In this document: piece by piece, positions 1-6,682 of the stretch
How the letters are laid out: every line of letters starts with the position of its first letter
How positions within the stretch are numbered: position 1 is the stretch's first letter
Assembly (NCBI GenBank): GCA_943356425.1
Contig: CALRFE010000010.1
Coordinates: 1 to 15,788 of the forward strand
DNA: 15,788 nt
From: Candidatus Nomurabacteria bacterium
Lineage (GTDB): Bacteria; Patescibacteriota; Minisyncoccia; Phycocordibacterales; UBA9973
Direction of reading: 5' to 3'
The notes under the pieces: generated by a model
The model's input: only the letters and a program-made list of their open reading frames with translations
The model's database searches: none
Told to the model about the DNA's origin: nothing
Translations under genes and position numbers: made by a program

Positions 1-873
1 AGTTTTACTACCGCAAAAAAAATAGATGCTCGGACGTATGAAGAACTGATCGCTTCTCATGGAATTGACGTAACAGATCCTTTGTATAAGGCGTATGAAG
101 AAACATACGGAGTAGTGGCGCCCGTTGAGCGCAAAATTACGAGCATGATGCTCAATGGATATCCAACAGACGATCCTATCGGGAAAAAATGTACAAAAAT
201 TGCTTGCAATGCGTATCTTTCCGTTGCGCCAAAAATGTTGCTTGAGAACATACGGACAGTTCTTGAATCACAGTATCACACGAGACACATCCCAATATCC
301 TTCCATTCGAGGACCGTTGCGCTCGGAACGGTCGTTCGTAGTATTTTCCCTCACGAACGGACACTTGCGGCGTATCATGTAGCGTCAACGACGAGCACAC
401 TTTCGATTTTTGAAGACAATGCTTGCTTCTGCGCGATAGCGGTCCCTTTTGGTGCTGATTCGATCGCGCTCGGGGTCGCAAAAGAACTGAAGATCTCAAA
501 AAAAGAGGCAGAGACCTATGTGTCGCTTGCGCTCGAGAAAAAACTTATTGCGACCGAGGCACAAAAGATAGAAGCAATCTTCTCAAAGATGTCGCTTGCT
601 ATACAGAAAAATATCATCGCCTCTGTGCAATCCGCAAAAGATGCCCGATTCTTGCCCGAGACCGTCGTGTTGGTCGCGCCATATAGTACGGCGGCTTGGT
701 TCTCCGAAATTTTCAAAGGAGATGCGTTCCGTACATTTACACTCGGGCAAAAAAATCCAACGGTGATCGTACTCTCGAGCTCATTTTTGGTCCCCTATGT
801 GCATGCGCTCACAGAAGATGCCACATATGCACTTCCTAAGGTTGATGCATTATTCGTAAATAGTGTACAATAA
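1..873 (+). CDS. FtsA/PilM-like actin-fold protein (5' truncated)
   Basis: The reading frame is open at the left window edge, so only the last 290 residues are visible; a TTG at 82 is not a convincing start because the frame continues upstream without a stop. The segment reads like the SHS2 and ATPase portion of the FtsA/PilM family. Near the start is an NGYPTDDPIGKK stretch, matching the NGY-T-P-GK pattern in that family. Later comes IAVPFGADSIALGVAKEL followed by KKEAETY, which resembles the region where FtsA/PilM have a glycine-rich P-G-x-D turn and an AE helix. The last part, VVLVAPYSTAAW, sits where relatives have the VVLTGG nucleotide-binding strand, but the glycines are missing, so ATP binding may be weakened. 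Family members act at the inner membrane in cell division or type IV pilus assembly. The next gene is 6 bases downstream and encodes a bitopic membrane protein, so the two are probably co-transcribed. Family placement is moderate; the exact role is unknown. Confidence 0.6.
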   Translation, partial: SFTTAKKIDARTYEELIASHGIDVTDPLYKAYEETYGVVAPVERKITSMMLNGYPTDDPIGKKCTKIACNAYLSVAPKMLLENIRTVLESQYHTRHIPISFHSRTVALGTVVRSIFPHERTLAAYHVASTTSTLSIFEDNACFCAIAVPFGADSIALGVAKELKISKKEAETYVSLALEKKLIATEAQKIEAIFSKMSLAIQKNIIASVQSAKDARFLPETVVLVAPYSTAAWFSEIFKGDAFRTFTLGQKNPTVIVLSSSFLVPYVHALTEDATYALPKVDALFVNSVQ

Positions 874-879
874 CAATAT

Positions 880-2193
880 ATGCAGAGAAATATGTTGGAG
901 GATATCAAACCACTGACAAAGAAAAATACTCGAGCACCGCGGATCGAATCGAAAGAAGAAGAGTATTCATATGAAGCTGAAGAAAGTGGATCAAGCGGTC
1001 GCACGACCTTTCGTCCGACTGATTTTGATGACACTGATCATGCGCCACGTCGACCAGGCATGCGGCTCTGGATCATCACGGGCGGATCGATCGTGCTGCT
1101 CCTCTTCGTGCTCTCGATATTTTTTTCAGGAGCTGATGTCACCCTGACTCCCAAAAATGAGATCGACTCAGTACACGAGACCGTGACCGCATACAAAAAT
1201 CCAGCTGAGGGAAAATTGCAATTTGAGATCATGTCGGTTGATGGAGAAGAACATACGACGATCGATGCTACAAAAGAAGATACGGTCTTACAAAAAGCAT
1301 CCGGCACGGTCACGATTTTCAATAACTATAGTTATGCGACCCAAAAACTTGTCGCGACGACCCGTCTGGAATCAAAAGATGGGAAGATCTATCGTATTAC
1401 CAAAGATGTCACAGTACCAGGACAATCCATCGTATCAGGTAAAACGGTCGCCGGCACGATCGATGTTGCTGTTGTCGCGGATCAGCCGGGAGAAAGTTAC
1501 AATCTCGCAACTGGCGACTTGACGATTCCAGGGCTCAAGAGTTCTCCTAAATATGCTAAATTCAGCGCAAAAATAAAAACGGCGATTACAGGTGGCGCTT
1601 CTGGGAAAATGCTCGTCGGTGATGCCTCGGTAGTTTCAAAAGCAAAAGATGATCTCGCTAAAAAGCTTGTTGAAACTCTGACGACGCAAGCATTTTCTCA
1701 GATTCCTAAAGGATATCTTTCCTATGACGAAGGCAAAATATTCGTAATCTCTCCGGAAGGGGTCACGCAGACGAGCGCTGAAAACAAGATCACGCTCACC
1801 GAGAAGGGAACGCTCTATGTGTATCTTTTTCCAGAAAAAACATATGCTGACTATATTCTCGGCCTTGTGCTCAAGGACAAAAAGGATGGACATGAATCTA
1901 TCGTAAACATGCACGAAGTCAAAATAATTCCGAGCGCTCTTGGTAGCAGTGATCCTTCCAAAGAAGCAGAGCTTGATCTCAAGATCGACGGTGATCCAAA
2001 AATAATTTGGGACATCGATCAGACAAAAGTTGTCGACGCGCTCAAAGGAAAAACAAAAAAAGAATTCGGGACGATCATGGCATCGTTTGTCGAGGTCGAC
2101 AAAGCCGAGCTCTCTATCTCGCCATTTTGGGTCCGTGCTATTCCCAAAAATGGCAGAGATATTATTATTAAGATGAAAAACCCTTTTCAATAA
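880..2193 (+). CDS. Single-pass membrane protein, baseplate J-like
   Basis: This encodes 437 residues. The first 60 or so are charged and probably cytoplasmic. One hydrophobic helix spans about residues 62-83 (LWIITGGSIVLLLFVLSIFF), and the remaining 350 residues are probably outside the membrane. Residues about 140-235 (GTVTIFNNYS, then VATTRLESKDGKIYRI, VTVPG and VVADQPGESYN) resemble the beta-rich segment found in CPR proteins often labelled baseplate J-like; that label comes from phage-tail homology and does not prove such a function. The ATG at 880 lies 6 bases after the previous stop; an ATG at 892 is also possible and neither has a Shine-Dalgarno motif. The pairing of an FtsA/PilM-like protein with a bitopic membrane partner recalls PilM-PilN, which is an inference from gene order only. 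A surface or envelope-complex role is likely. Confidence 0.55.
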   Translation: MQRNMLEDIKPLTKKNTRAPRIESKEEEYSYEAEESGSSGRTTFRPTDFDDTDHAPRRPGMRLWIITGGSIVLLLFVLSIFFSGADVTLTPKNEIDSVHETVTAYKNPAEGKLQFEIMSVDGEEHTTIDATKEDTVLQKASGTVTIFNNYSYATQKLVATTRLESKDGKIYRITKDVTVPGQSIVSGKTVAGTIDVAVVADQPGESYNLATGDLTIPGLKSSPKYAKFSAKIKTAITGGASGKMLVGDASVVSKAKDDLAKKLVETLTTQAFSQIPKGYLSYDEGKIFVISPEGVTQTSAENKITLTEKGTLYVYLFPEKTYADYILGLVLKDKKDGHESIVNMHEVKIIPSALGSSDPSKEAELDLKIDGDPKIIWDIDQTKVVDALKGKTKKEFGTIMASFVEVDKAELSISPFWVRAIPKNGRDIIIKMKNPFQ

Positions 2194-2197
2194 TTGA

Positions 2198-2226
2198 TTG
2201 ACCTTACCGGTTGGTTCTGTTACGAT
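2198..2226 (+). promoter_or_regulatory. Probable promoter of infA
   Basis: A TTGACC -35 box (2198-2203) and a TACGAT -10 box (2221-2226) are separated by 17 bases. Transcription would begin near 2233, giving infA a leader of under ten bases. The -10 match is only four of six, so confidence is moderate. Confidence 0.45.
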
Positions 2227-2240
2227 AGAGCAAGTAAATT

Positions 2241-2453
2241 ATGGAAGAAAAAAAAGAGACGACAATCATCGGCACGGTATATGAAGCACTTCCGAGTACG
2301 CTCTTTCGAGTAGAGGCTTCCGATGGCCAAAAAGTTCTTGCATACCTTTCAGGTAAGATGCGCATGAACAGGATCAAGGTATTGATCGGAGATAAAGTTG
2401 AAGTTGTCATGGACCCGTACGGTGGAAAAGGCAGGATTATAAAGCGCCTTTAG
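2241..2453 (+). CDS. infA: Translation initiation factor IF-1
   Basis: The 70-residue product has the full length and order of IF-1, a single OB-fold protein that occupies the ribosomal A site during initiation. Recognisable segments are GTVYEALPSTLFRVE, VLAYLSGKMRMNRIKVLIGDKV, and the ending DPYGGKGRIIKRL, where most bacteria have DLTKGRIVYR. The ATG at 2241 is preceded by AAATT and no Shine-Dalgarno motif. It stands at the head of the ribosomal block, as in many bacteria, but the usual secY-adk-map neighbours are not upstream; the preceding genes encode envelope-type proteins. A 158-base spacer with its own promoter separates it from rpmJ. Confidence 0.95.
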   Translation: MEEKKETTIIGTVYEALPSTLFRVEASDGQKVLAYLSGKMRMNRIKVLIGDKVEVVMDPYGGKGRIIKRL

Positions 2454-2479
2454 TTTTCCACGAAAAGGATAAAAAGAGC

Positions 2480-2508
2480 TTGCATTATTTAATGGTTTGA
2501 GGTATTAT
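2480..2508 (+). promoter_or_regulatory. Promoter of the rpmJ-rpsM-rpsK-rpsD operon
   Basis: TTGCAT (2480-2485) and TATTAT (2503-2508) are separated by exactly 17 bases, a good sigma-70-type match. Transcription would begin near 2515 and create a leader of about 97 bases before rpmJ, much longer than the leaders seen elsewhere in this window. Confidence 0.65.
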
Positions 2509-2529
2509 CTAAACACAACCAAATAACAG

Positions 2530-2589
2530 AGTATTTTAGACGAAAATTAAGGGGAAATCCCTTGATTTTGTATTGTAGTCTAAAGTACT
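2530..2589 (+). promoter_or_regulatory. Structured 5' leader, candidate ribosomal protein autoregulator
   Basis: A long hairpin occupies most of the leader. The outer arms AGTATTTTAGAC (2530-2541) and GTCTAAAGTACT (2578-2589) pair over 12 positions with one U-G wobble. An inner helix pairs AAAAT with ATTTT and AAGGG with CCCTT around a short loop at 2554-2558, with a single 1x1 mismatch between the two. No U-tract follows, so it is not a simple terminator. Its place ahead of rpmJ, rpsM, rpsK, rpsD matches that of the S4-controlled alpha operon leader of E. coli, although the fold is not the E. coli pseudoknot. An autoregulatory role is inference. Confidence 0.5.
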
Positions 2590-2611
2590 TTAGTGCAATT
2601 TGGATAAAATT

Positions 2612-2722
2612 ATGAAAGTACGATCACGAGTCAAGAAAATGTGTGCTAAATGCAAATTGGTCCTTCGTAAGGGCCACCTTCGCGTTATTTGTACTAACCC
2701 TAAGCATAAGCAAAAACAATAA
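2612..2722 (+). CDS. rpmJ: 50S ribosomal protein bL36
   Basis: A 36-residue ORF starting [20 protein letters not shown]. Its ligand set Cys11, Cys14, Cys27 and His32 is the zinc-ribbon pattern of the C+ type of bL36, the smallest protein of the large subunit. It ends two bases before the rpsM ATG, as expected for an infA-rpmJ-rpsM order, so the two are translated from one message. The ATG is preceded by AAATT; a weak GGAT lies about ten bases upstream. The sequence is slightly shorter than the usual 37-38 residues but contains every ligand. Confidence 0.95.
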   Translation: MKVRSRVKKMCAKCKLVLRKGHLRVICTNPKHKQKQ

Positions 2723-2724
2723 AA

Positions 2725-3105
2725 ATGAGAATCTTTGGTATAACCATTCCTAACGAAAAGCGCCTTGAGACCGGATTGACCGTTCTTTTCGGCATCGGCA
2801 TCTCTCGCGCTCGTAAAATTTTAGATACAGTCAATATCGAACATTCACGTCTTGCAAAGGACTTGACTCTCGATGAAGAAAATCGCATCCGTAAGATCGT
2901 CGAAGAGCTCAAAATCGAAGGAAATTTGAAGCGCGAGATCGGAGCGAATATTAAGCGCCTGAAAGATATCAAAGCATATCGCGGTGTTCGCCACATGCGC
3001 CGTCTTCCGGTCCGTGGCCAGCGCACGAAGACAAATTCAAGAACGATCCGTGGAAATGTCAGAAAGACGATGGCAAGCGGACGCCGAAAAGAATCAAAGA
3101 CATAA
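2725..3105 (+). CDS. rpsM: 30S ribosomal protein uS13
   Basis: The 126-residue protein matches uS13 over its length: MRIFGITIPNEKRLETGLT at the N-terminus, GIGISRARKIL as the helix-turn segment, YRGVRHMRRLPVRGQRTKTN as the family signature, and a basic tail RKTMASGRRKESKT that reaches the decoding region. uS13 sits in the head of the small subunit and contacts the large subunit and P-site tRNA. It follows rpmJ by two bases and precedes rpsK by 46 bases. No unusual residues are seen. Confidence 0.96.
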   Translation: MRIFGITIPNEKRLETGLTVLFGIGISRARKILDTVNIEHSRLAKDLTLDEENRIRKIVEELKIEGNLKREIGANIKRLKDIKAYRGVRHMRRLPVRGQRTKTNSRTIRGNVRKTMASGRRKESKT

Positions 3106-3110
3106 TTTTT

Positions 3111-3145
3111 GTAACTCGTAATTAATAATTTGTAATTCATCATTA
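3111..3145 (+). repeat. Heptamer tandem repeat, consensus GTAATTC
   Basis: The rpsM-rpsK spacer divides into five 7-base units: GTAACTC, GTAATTA, ATAATTT, GTAATTC, ATCATTA. Three units are within two changes of GTAATTC and the other two are more diverged. The array ends six bases before the rpsK GTG start. Confidence 0.5.
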
Positions 3146-3151
3146 AATTTC

Positions 3152-3586
3152 GTGCCAAAGAAAAAAACAACAACAGAAACCGGAGCAGAAGAGATCAAGA
3201 CCGCTGAAGTGGTGGCAGCTCCAAAGGCTCCTAAGAAGAAAATCGTCGCTGGAACGCTCCACGTCGAAGCAACTTTCAATAATACGAAGGTCGTCTTTTC
3301 TGACAAGACAGGAGCGACACTTTTCTGGTCATCAGCCGGTTCTCTTGGTTTTCGTGGTGCTAAAAAAGGTACTCCATTCGCTGCAACGAAAGTCGGCGAT
3401 GTTATCGGTGAAAAAGCTGAAGTGCTCGGCGTAAAAGAAGCAGATGTCATCATCAAGGGCGTCGGTTCAGGACGTGAGCCAGCAGTTCGTGCATTTATGG
3501 CACACAATATTGAGATCACCACAGTAAAAGATCAGACACCGATCCCACACAACGGTCCAAAAGCTAAAAAACCGCGTCGAGTTTAA
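3152..3586 (+). CDS. rpsK: 30S ribosomal protein uS11
   Basis: The 144-residue protein contains the uS11 core from GTLHVEATFNNTKVVFSDKTG through SAGSLGFRGAKKGTPFAA to GVGSGREPAVRAF and TPIPHNG. uS11 lies on the platform of the small subunit near the mRNA exit. The start is GTG at 3152; a 30-residue Lys/Thr/Ala-rich extension precedes the core and is longer than in E. coli. The C-terminal tail is PHNGPKAKKPRRV, whereas most bacteria have PHNGCRPPKKRRV, so the usual cysteine is missing although the Asn-Gly pair (134-135), modified to isoaspartate in E. coli, is kept. No Shine-Dalgarno motif precedes it. Confidence 0.95.
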   Translation: MPKKKTTTETGAEEIKTAEVVAAPKAPKKKIVAGTLHVEATFNNTKVVFSDKTGATLFWSSAGSLGFRGAKKGTPFAATKVGDVIGEKAEVLGVKEADVIIKGVGSGREPAVRAFMAHNIEITTVKDQTPIPHNGPKAKKPRRV

Positions 3587-3601
3587 TTTTTTTATAATGC
3601 A

Positions 3602-3622
3602 TTTCTAATTACTAACTTAATT
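3602..3622 (+). repeat. Degenerate heptamer repeat before rpsD
   Basis: The rpsK-rpsD spacer contains three successive 7-base units TTTCTAA, TTACTAA, CTTAATT just before the rpsD start. Similarity to the other heptamer arrays is loose, so this could be ordinary AT-rich sequence. Confidence 0.25.
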
Positions 3623-3627
3623 TTATT

Positions 3628-4236
3628 ATGATACAGCCAAAGAAATACAAAATTTGCAGACGTCTTGGAGCGGGGGTATATGAAAAATGCCAGACCGCCA
3701 AATTTGCTGCATCTGCTGCGAACAAAAAAGGCAAACGCAGTGATAAGCGCCCGAAACCACTCTCAGACTTCGGAGCACACCTCGTTGAGAAGCAAAAAGT
3801 GCGCTTCAGTTACGGTGTCAGTGAAAAACAATTTTCAAATTATGTAAAAAAAGCGACTGAAAAGAAAGGCGCTGCTCCGACTGATTCGCTCTTTGAATCA
3901 CTCGAATCACGTCTCGATAACGTCGTCTACCGTACCGGTCTTGCAAATACTCGCGCACTCGCTCGTCAGATGGTCTCTCATGGACATTTCATGGTCAACG
4001 GAAAAAGAACAACGGTCCCATCATTTGCTATTCGCCCTGGTGACGTAGTGAGCGTCCGCGAGGGAAGCCGTAGCAAAGGATTTTTTAACGGATTGGATGC
4101 TCGTCTCAAGACGTACACTGTCCCTGAATGGCTTACCTTTGATCAGTCAAAGATGGAAGCGAAAGTTTCTCAGAAGCCGAAGCACACAGAAGGATTCTTC
4201 AACCTCAACGCGGTCCTCGAGTTTTATAGTCGTTAA
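3628..4236 (+). CDS. rpsD: 30S ribosomal protein uS4
   Basis: The 202-residue protein matches uS4: PLSDFGAHLVEKQKVRFSYGVSEKQF, SRLDNVVYRTGLANTRALARQMVSHGHFMVNGK (S4 RNA-binding domain, about residues 93-130), and the terminal VLEFYSR, equivalent to the E. coli ending VELYSK. uS4 binds 16S rRNA early in assembly and in E. coli represses its own operon. The N-terminal zinc region retains only Cys10 and Cys21, so a complete four-cysteine zinc site is not visible. It precedes rpoA in the alpha-operon order. The ATG at 3628 is preceded by TTTATT with no Shine-Dalgarno motif. Confidence 0.96.
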   Translation: MIQPKKYKICRRLGAGVYEKCQTAKFAASAANKKGKRSDKRPKPLSDFGAHLVEKQKVRFSYGVSEKQFSNYVKKATEKKGAAPTDSLFESLESRLDNVVYRTGLANTRALARQMVSHGHFMVNGKRTTVPSFAIRPGDVVSVREGSRSKGFFNGLDARLKTYTVPEWLTFDQSKMEAKVSQKPKHTEGFFNLNAVLEFYSR

Positions 4237-4252
4237 GAACAATTAAGTGCGT

Positions 4253-4269
4253 CGTTTTATTTTAAAACG
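4253..4269 (+). other. Hairpin in the rpsD-rpoA spacer
   Basis: CGTTTTA (4253-4259) and TAAAACG (4263-4269) form a perfect 7-bp stem with a 3-base loop. No U-rich tail follows. It could attenuate or process the message between rpsD and rpoA, or be incidental in AT-rich DNA. Confidence 0.4.
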
Positions 4270-4286
4270 TAATTAAAAAAATTTAT

Positions 4287-5267
4287 ATGATTGACTATAA
4301 TATTATTTTGCCATCTAAGCCTCGCATCGTCTCTGAAGACGATATCAAGGGCGTGTACGAAATTGATAGTTTGTATCCGGGGTATGGCCATACACTCGGC
4401 AATAGTCTTCGTCGCATCATCCTTTCTTCGCTTCCAGGCGCAGCGATCACTTCGCTCAAGATCGAAGGCGCAGCGCATGAATTTTCAACACTCGACGGTG
4501 TCAAAGAAGATGTCATCGTCATATTACTCAATCTCAAGAAAGTCCGCTTCAAGATGGCTTCTGATGAGCCTCAGACCGTTACGCTCTCAGTAAAAGGAGC
4601 TAAGGTTGTTACCGCAAAAGATATCAAGGCCGGAGGCCAGATCGAAGTGCTCAATCCAGAACAATATATCTGTGAACTTACCGACAAGAGCTCGAATCTC
4701 TCTATTGAGATGGTCGTTGAAAAAGGACTCGGTTTTGTTCCGCGCGATGTACATCAAAAAGGAAAAGTGGATATCGGCACGATTGCAATTGACGCGATTT
4801 TTTCTCCTATTCGCCGTGTCGGTTATGAAGTCGAAAACATGCGTGTCGGTGACAAGACCAACCACAACCGTCTCCGTATGATCATCGAAACCGATGGCAC
4901 ACTCACTCCACACCAAGCACTCGAGCGATCTATTGAGATCATGATCTTGCAACTCCAAGCAATTTTTGGGTTCAAAGGAAACGAAATCGAAGAATCCGGC
5001 ATGGTCATGGAACCAAAATCAGAAACAAGTACTGAAACGCCAGCTGATGGCAAAAAAGAAGATCTGAGCGATGTCATGAAGACCCGTATTGATACACTTG
5101 ATCTTTCAACTCGCACGCTCAATGCATTGACTGATGCGAATATTCGCACGGTCGGTGGTATTGCGCGCAAGAAAAAAGAAGACCTGCTTGAAATCGAAGG
5201 TATCGGCGAAAAAGGTATCCAGGAAATCAAGCGCGTATTATCAAATTACGGCATGACATTAAAATAG
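4287..5267 (+). CDS. rpoA: RNA polymerase subunit alpha
   Basis: The 326-residue protein carries both alpha domains. The N-terminal assembly domain runs from IVSEDDIKGVYEIDSLYPGYGHTLGNSLRRI to about residue 235, including the family segment GYGHTLGNSLRR. A short charged linker with KSETSTETPADGKKEDL leads to the C-terminal domain, about residues 260-326, whose NALTDANIRTVGGIA and EGIGEKGIQEIKRVL match the helix-hairpin-helix fold that binds UP elements and activators. Alpha dimerises and nucleates polymerase assembly. Gene order and the 19-base approach sequence AATTAAAAAAATTTAT before the ATG place it in the same operon as rpsD. Confidence 0.97.
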   Translation: MIDYNIILPSKPRIVSEDDIKGVYEIDSLYPGYGHTLGNSLRRIILSSLPGAAITSLKIEGAAHEFSTLDGVKEDVIVILLNLKKVRFKMASDEPQTVTLSVKGAKVVTAKDIKAGGQIEVLNPEQYICELTDKSSNLSIEMVVEKGLGFVPRDVHQKGKVDIGTIAIDAIFSPIRRVGYEVENMRVGDKTNHNRLRMIIETDGTLTPHQALERSIEIMILQLQAIFGFKGNEIEESGMVMEPKSETSTETPADGKKEDLSDVMKTRIDTLDLSTRTLNALTDANIRTVGGIARKKKEDLLEIEGIGEKGIQEIKRVLSNYGMTLK

Positions 5268-5279
5268 AGAAAAAATAAT

Positions 5280-5320
5280 AGAGAAGAGAGCAAAGAAAAT
5301 AAATCTTTTATCCCTTCTCT
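5280..5320 (+). other. Possible hairpin in the rpoA-rplQ spacer
   Basis: AGAGAAG (5280-5286) pairs with CTTCTCT (5314-5320), with a smaller AAAG/CTTT pair inside. It lies in the 75-base spacer and has no clean U-tract. Two heptamers, TTAATCC and TTAATCT (5321-5334), follow before the rplQ start. Confidence 0.3.
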
Positions 5321-5342
5321 TTAATCCTTAATCTAAAATTAT

Positions 5343-5699
5343 ATGCGTCACCACAATAACGTACGAAAATTTGGAAGAACACGCGGACAGCGAGCATCTC
5401 TTATTAAAGGGTTGGCACTTTCACTTATCAAGCGCGAGAAAATCAAGACAACAGAAGCAAAAGCAAAAGAACTTCGTCCGTTCATTGAGAAGCTCGTTAC
5501 TCGTTCAAAAAAAGCAGACCTTAATACCAAACGATTGATCACGGCGACACTCCTTAACCGCGCGACCGAAACAAAGAAATTATTCGAAACACTTGCACCA
5601 AGTTATATGGATCGCAAAGGAGGCTATACACGTATCACCAAGCTCGCTCCTCGAAAATCTGATGGCAGCAAGATGGCATATATTGAGTTTGTAAAATAA
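5343..5699 (+). CDS. rplQ: 50S ribosomal protein bL17
   Basis: The 118-residue protein has the full bL17 outline: MRHHNNVRKFGRTRGQRASL at the N-terminus, LALSLIKREKIKTTEAKAKELRPFIEKLVT in the core, and GGYTRITKLAPRKSDGSKMAYIEFV at the end, equivalent to [25 protein letters not shown] in E. coli. bL17 lies near the polypeptide exit tunnel. It follows rpoA as in the alpha operon and is followed by rplM after 11 bases, so the alpha operon and the rplM-rpsI pair are joined. No Shine-Dalgarno motif precedes the ATG. Confidence 0.96.
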   Translation: MRHHNNVRKFGRTRGQRASLIKGLALSLIKREKIKTTEAKAKELRPFIEKLVTRSKKADLNTKRLITATLLNRATETKKLFETLAPSYMDRKGGYTRITKLAPRKSDGSKMAYIEFVK

Positions 5700-5710
5700 T
5701 TTTAATTTTT

Positions 5711-6055
5711 ATGATCCACACGATAGACGCACAAGGAAAGACACTCGGCCGAACCGCAACTGCGGTAGCGAAACTTTTGATGGGTAAAGATAGCCCGACT
5801 TTTGAACGTAATAAGGTCTCGACTAACAAGGTCCACCTCGTCAATGTTTCAAAAGCAAAAATTGATTCAAAGAAAATGGATACTAAGACCTACGCACGCT
5901 ATTCGCTCTATCCGGGAGGTCTAGTAAAAGAAAAGATGGGCCATATGGCGGTACGAAAAGGATACGGCGAACTTTTTAAACTTGCAGTCTACGGCATGCT
6001 CCCAAACAACAAACTCCGACCGATCCTTATGAAAAATCTTACTATTAGCGAATAA
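5711..6055 (+). CDS. rplM: 50S ribosomal protein uL13 (short form)
   Basis: The 114-residue product contains TIDAQGKTLGRTATAVAKLLMGKD near the N-terminus, a central YSLYPGGLVKEKMG segment, and AVYGMLPNNKLRPILMKNL near the end, all uL13 landmarks. It is about 28 residues shorter than E. coli uL13 because the N-terminal arm and the final tail are reduced; I infer a streamlined form, not a broken gene, since the frame is intact and flanked closely by rplQ (11 bases) and rpsI (4 bases). uL13 is an early assembly protein of the large subunit. Confidence 0.94.
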   Translation: MIHTIDAQGKTLGRTATAVAKLLMGKDSPTFERNKVSTNKVHLVNVSKAKIDSKKMDTKTYARYSLYPGGLVKEKMGHMAVRKGYGELFKLAVYGMLPNNKLRPILMKNLTISE

Positions 6056-6059
6056 GTAT

Positions 6060-6470
6060 ATGGCAGAAAAGAAAACAACAAAGAAATATTTTGAAGCTGT
6101 CGGACGTCGCAAGACCTCGAGCGCTCGCGTCCGTCTTTTTGAAGCAACTAAGAACGCGATCAGCGTGAATGATAAAGAAAGTGCCGTATACTTTCCAACA
6201 CGAGAGTTGCAGACAGTCATCCATAAGCCACTTGAAGATTCAAAGTCAGAAACACGATTTGAAGTTACGGTAAAAGTATCTGGCGGTGGTAGTCATTCAC
6301 AAGCAGAAGCAGTCGCACATGGTATCTCTCGTGCACTTGTTGTCTATAATGGCGAACTCCGAGATAATCTCAAGAAATCTGGCCACTTGAAACGCGATCC
6401 ACGTTCCAAAGAACGCCGCAAGTTCGGTCTCAAAAAAGCTCGTAAAGCTCCACAATGGAGTAAACGTTAA
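6060..6470 (+). CDS. rpsI: 30S ribosomal protein uS9
   Basis: The 136-residue protein matches uS9: YFEAVGRRKTSSARVRLF at the start, VKVSGGGSHSQAEAVAHGISRAL in the middle, GHLKRDPRSKERRKFGLKK and the terminal KAPQWSKR. The final Arg of the tail contacts P-site tRNA in other bacteria. It starts four bases after rplM, as the two are paired in nearly all bacteria, and is the last gene before the strong terminator at 6483. The ATG is preceded by AGTAT, with no Shine-Dalgarno motif. Confidence 0.96.
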   Translation: MAEKKTTKKYFEAVGRRKTSSARVRLFEATKNAISVNDKESAVYFPTRELQTVIHKPLEDSKSETRFEVTVKVSGGGSHSQAEAVAHGISRALVVYNGELRDNLKKSGHLKRDPRSKERRKFGLKKARKAPQWSKR

Positions 6471-6482
6471 TTTAAACCTTAT

Positions 6483-6520
6483 AAAAAAACAAGATCCCCG
6501 AAAGGGGATCTTGTTTTTTT
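6483..6520 (+). terminator. Intrinsic terminator of the ribosomal operon
   Basis: A perfect stem pairs CAAGATCCCC (6490-6499) with GGGGATCTTG (6504-6513) around a GAAA tetraloop, flanked by seven A on the left and seven T on the right. It would work on both strands. Confidence 0.95.
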
Positions 6521-6595
6521 ATAATTTCTTCATGTGCTATAGGTATAATTATATAGCGTGAGACTAACTTGTTCTCACTTTATTAAGCAACCATT

Positions 6596-6623
6596 AATAC
6601 CTTAATATAAATACCTTAATATA
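6596..6623 (+). repeat. Tandem duplication of a 14-mer
   Basis: AATACCTTAATATA occurs twice without a gap (6596-6609 and 6610-6623). Fourteen is twice seven, so it may belong with the heptamer arrays. It ends seven bases before the palindrome at 6631, so it might also be an operator. Confidence 0.75.
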
Positions 6624-6630
6624 CTAATCT

Positions 6631-6664
6631 TGTAACAATTTTTGCTATCGCAGAAAATGTTACA
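6631..6664. repeat. 34-bp inverted repeat, palindrome copy 1
   Basis: The outer arms TGTAACA and TGTTACA are perfectly complementary; the inner arms ATTTTTGC and GCAGAAAA pair except at two positions; the centre is TATC. Total length and the seven-base ends are identical to palindrome copy 2 at 7222-7255. It lies 18 bases before the start of the downstream gene and is followed by TTTTTT. Confidence 0.8.
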
Positions 6665-6682
6665 TTTTTTAAAAATTCAATT

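Larger units (their letters stand above)
6521..6682. other. Spacer upstream of the first PaaX/Cas2-like gene
   Basis: This 162-base stretch has no gene. It holds a TATAAT box at 6544-6549 without a clear -35, a short stem GTGAGA (6558-6563) / TCTCAC (6573-6578), a tandem 14-mer at 6596-6623 and the palindrome at 6631-6664. A TATACT at 6620-6625 is another possible -10. The real promoter of the next gene is uncertain. Confidence 0.5.

Noticed and set aside
2454..2479. Terminator after infA
   Set aside because: A CCTTT/AAAAGG pairing around the stop codon is too weak and lacks a U-tract.
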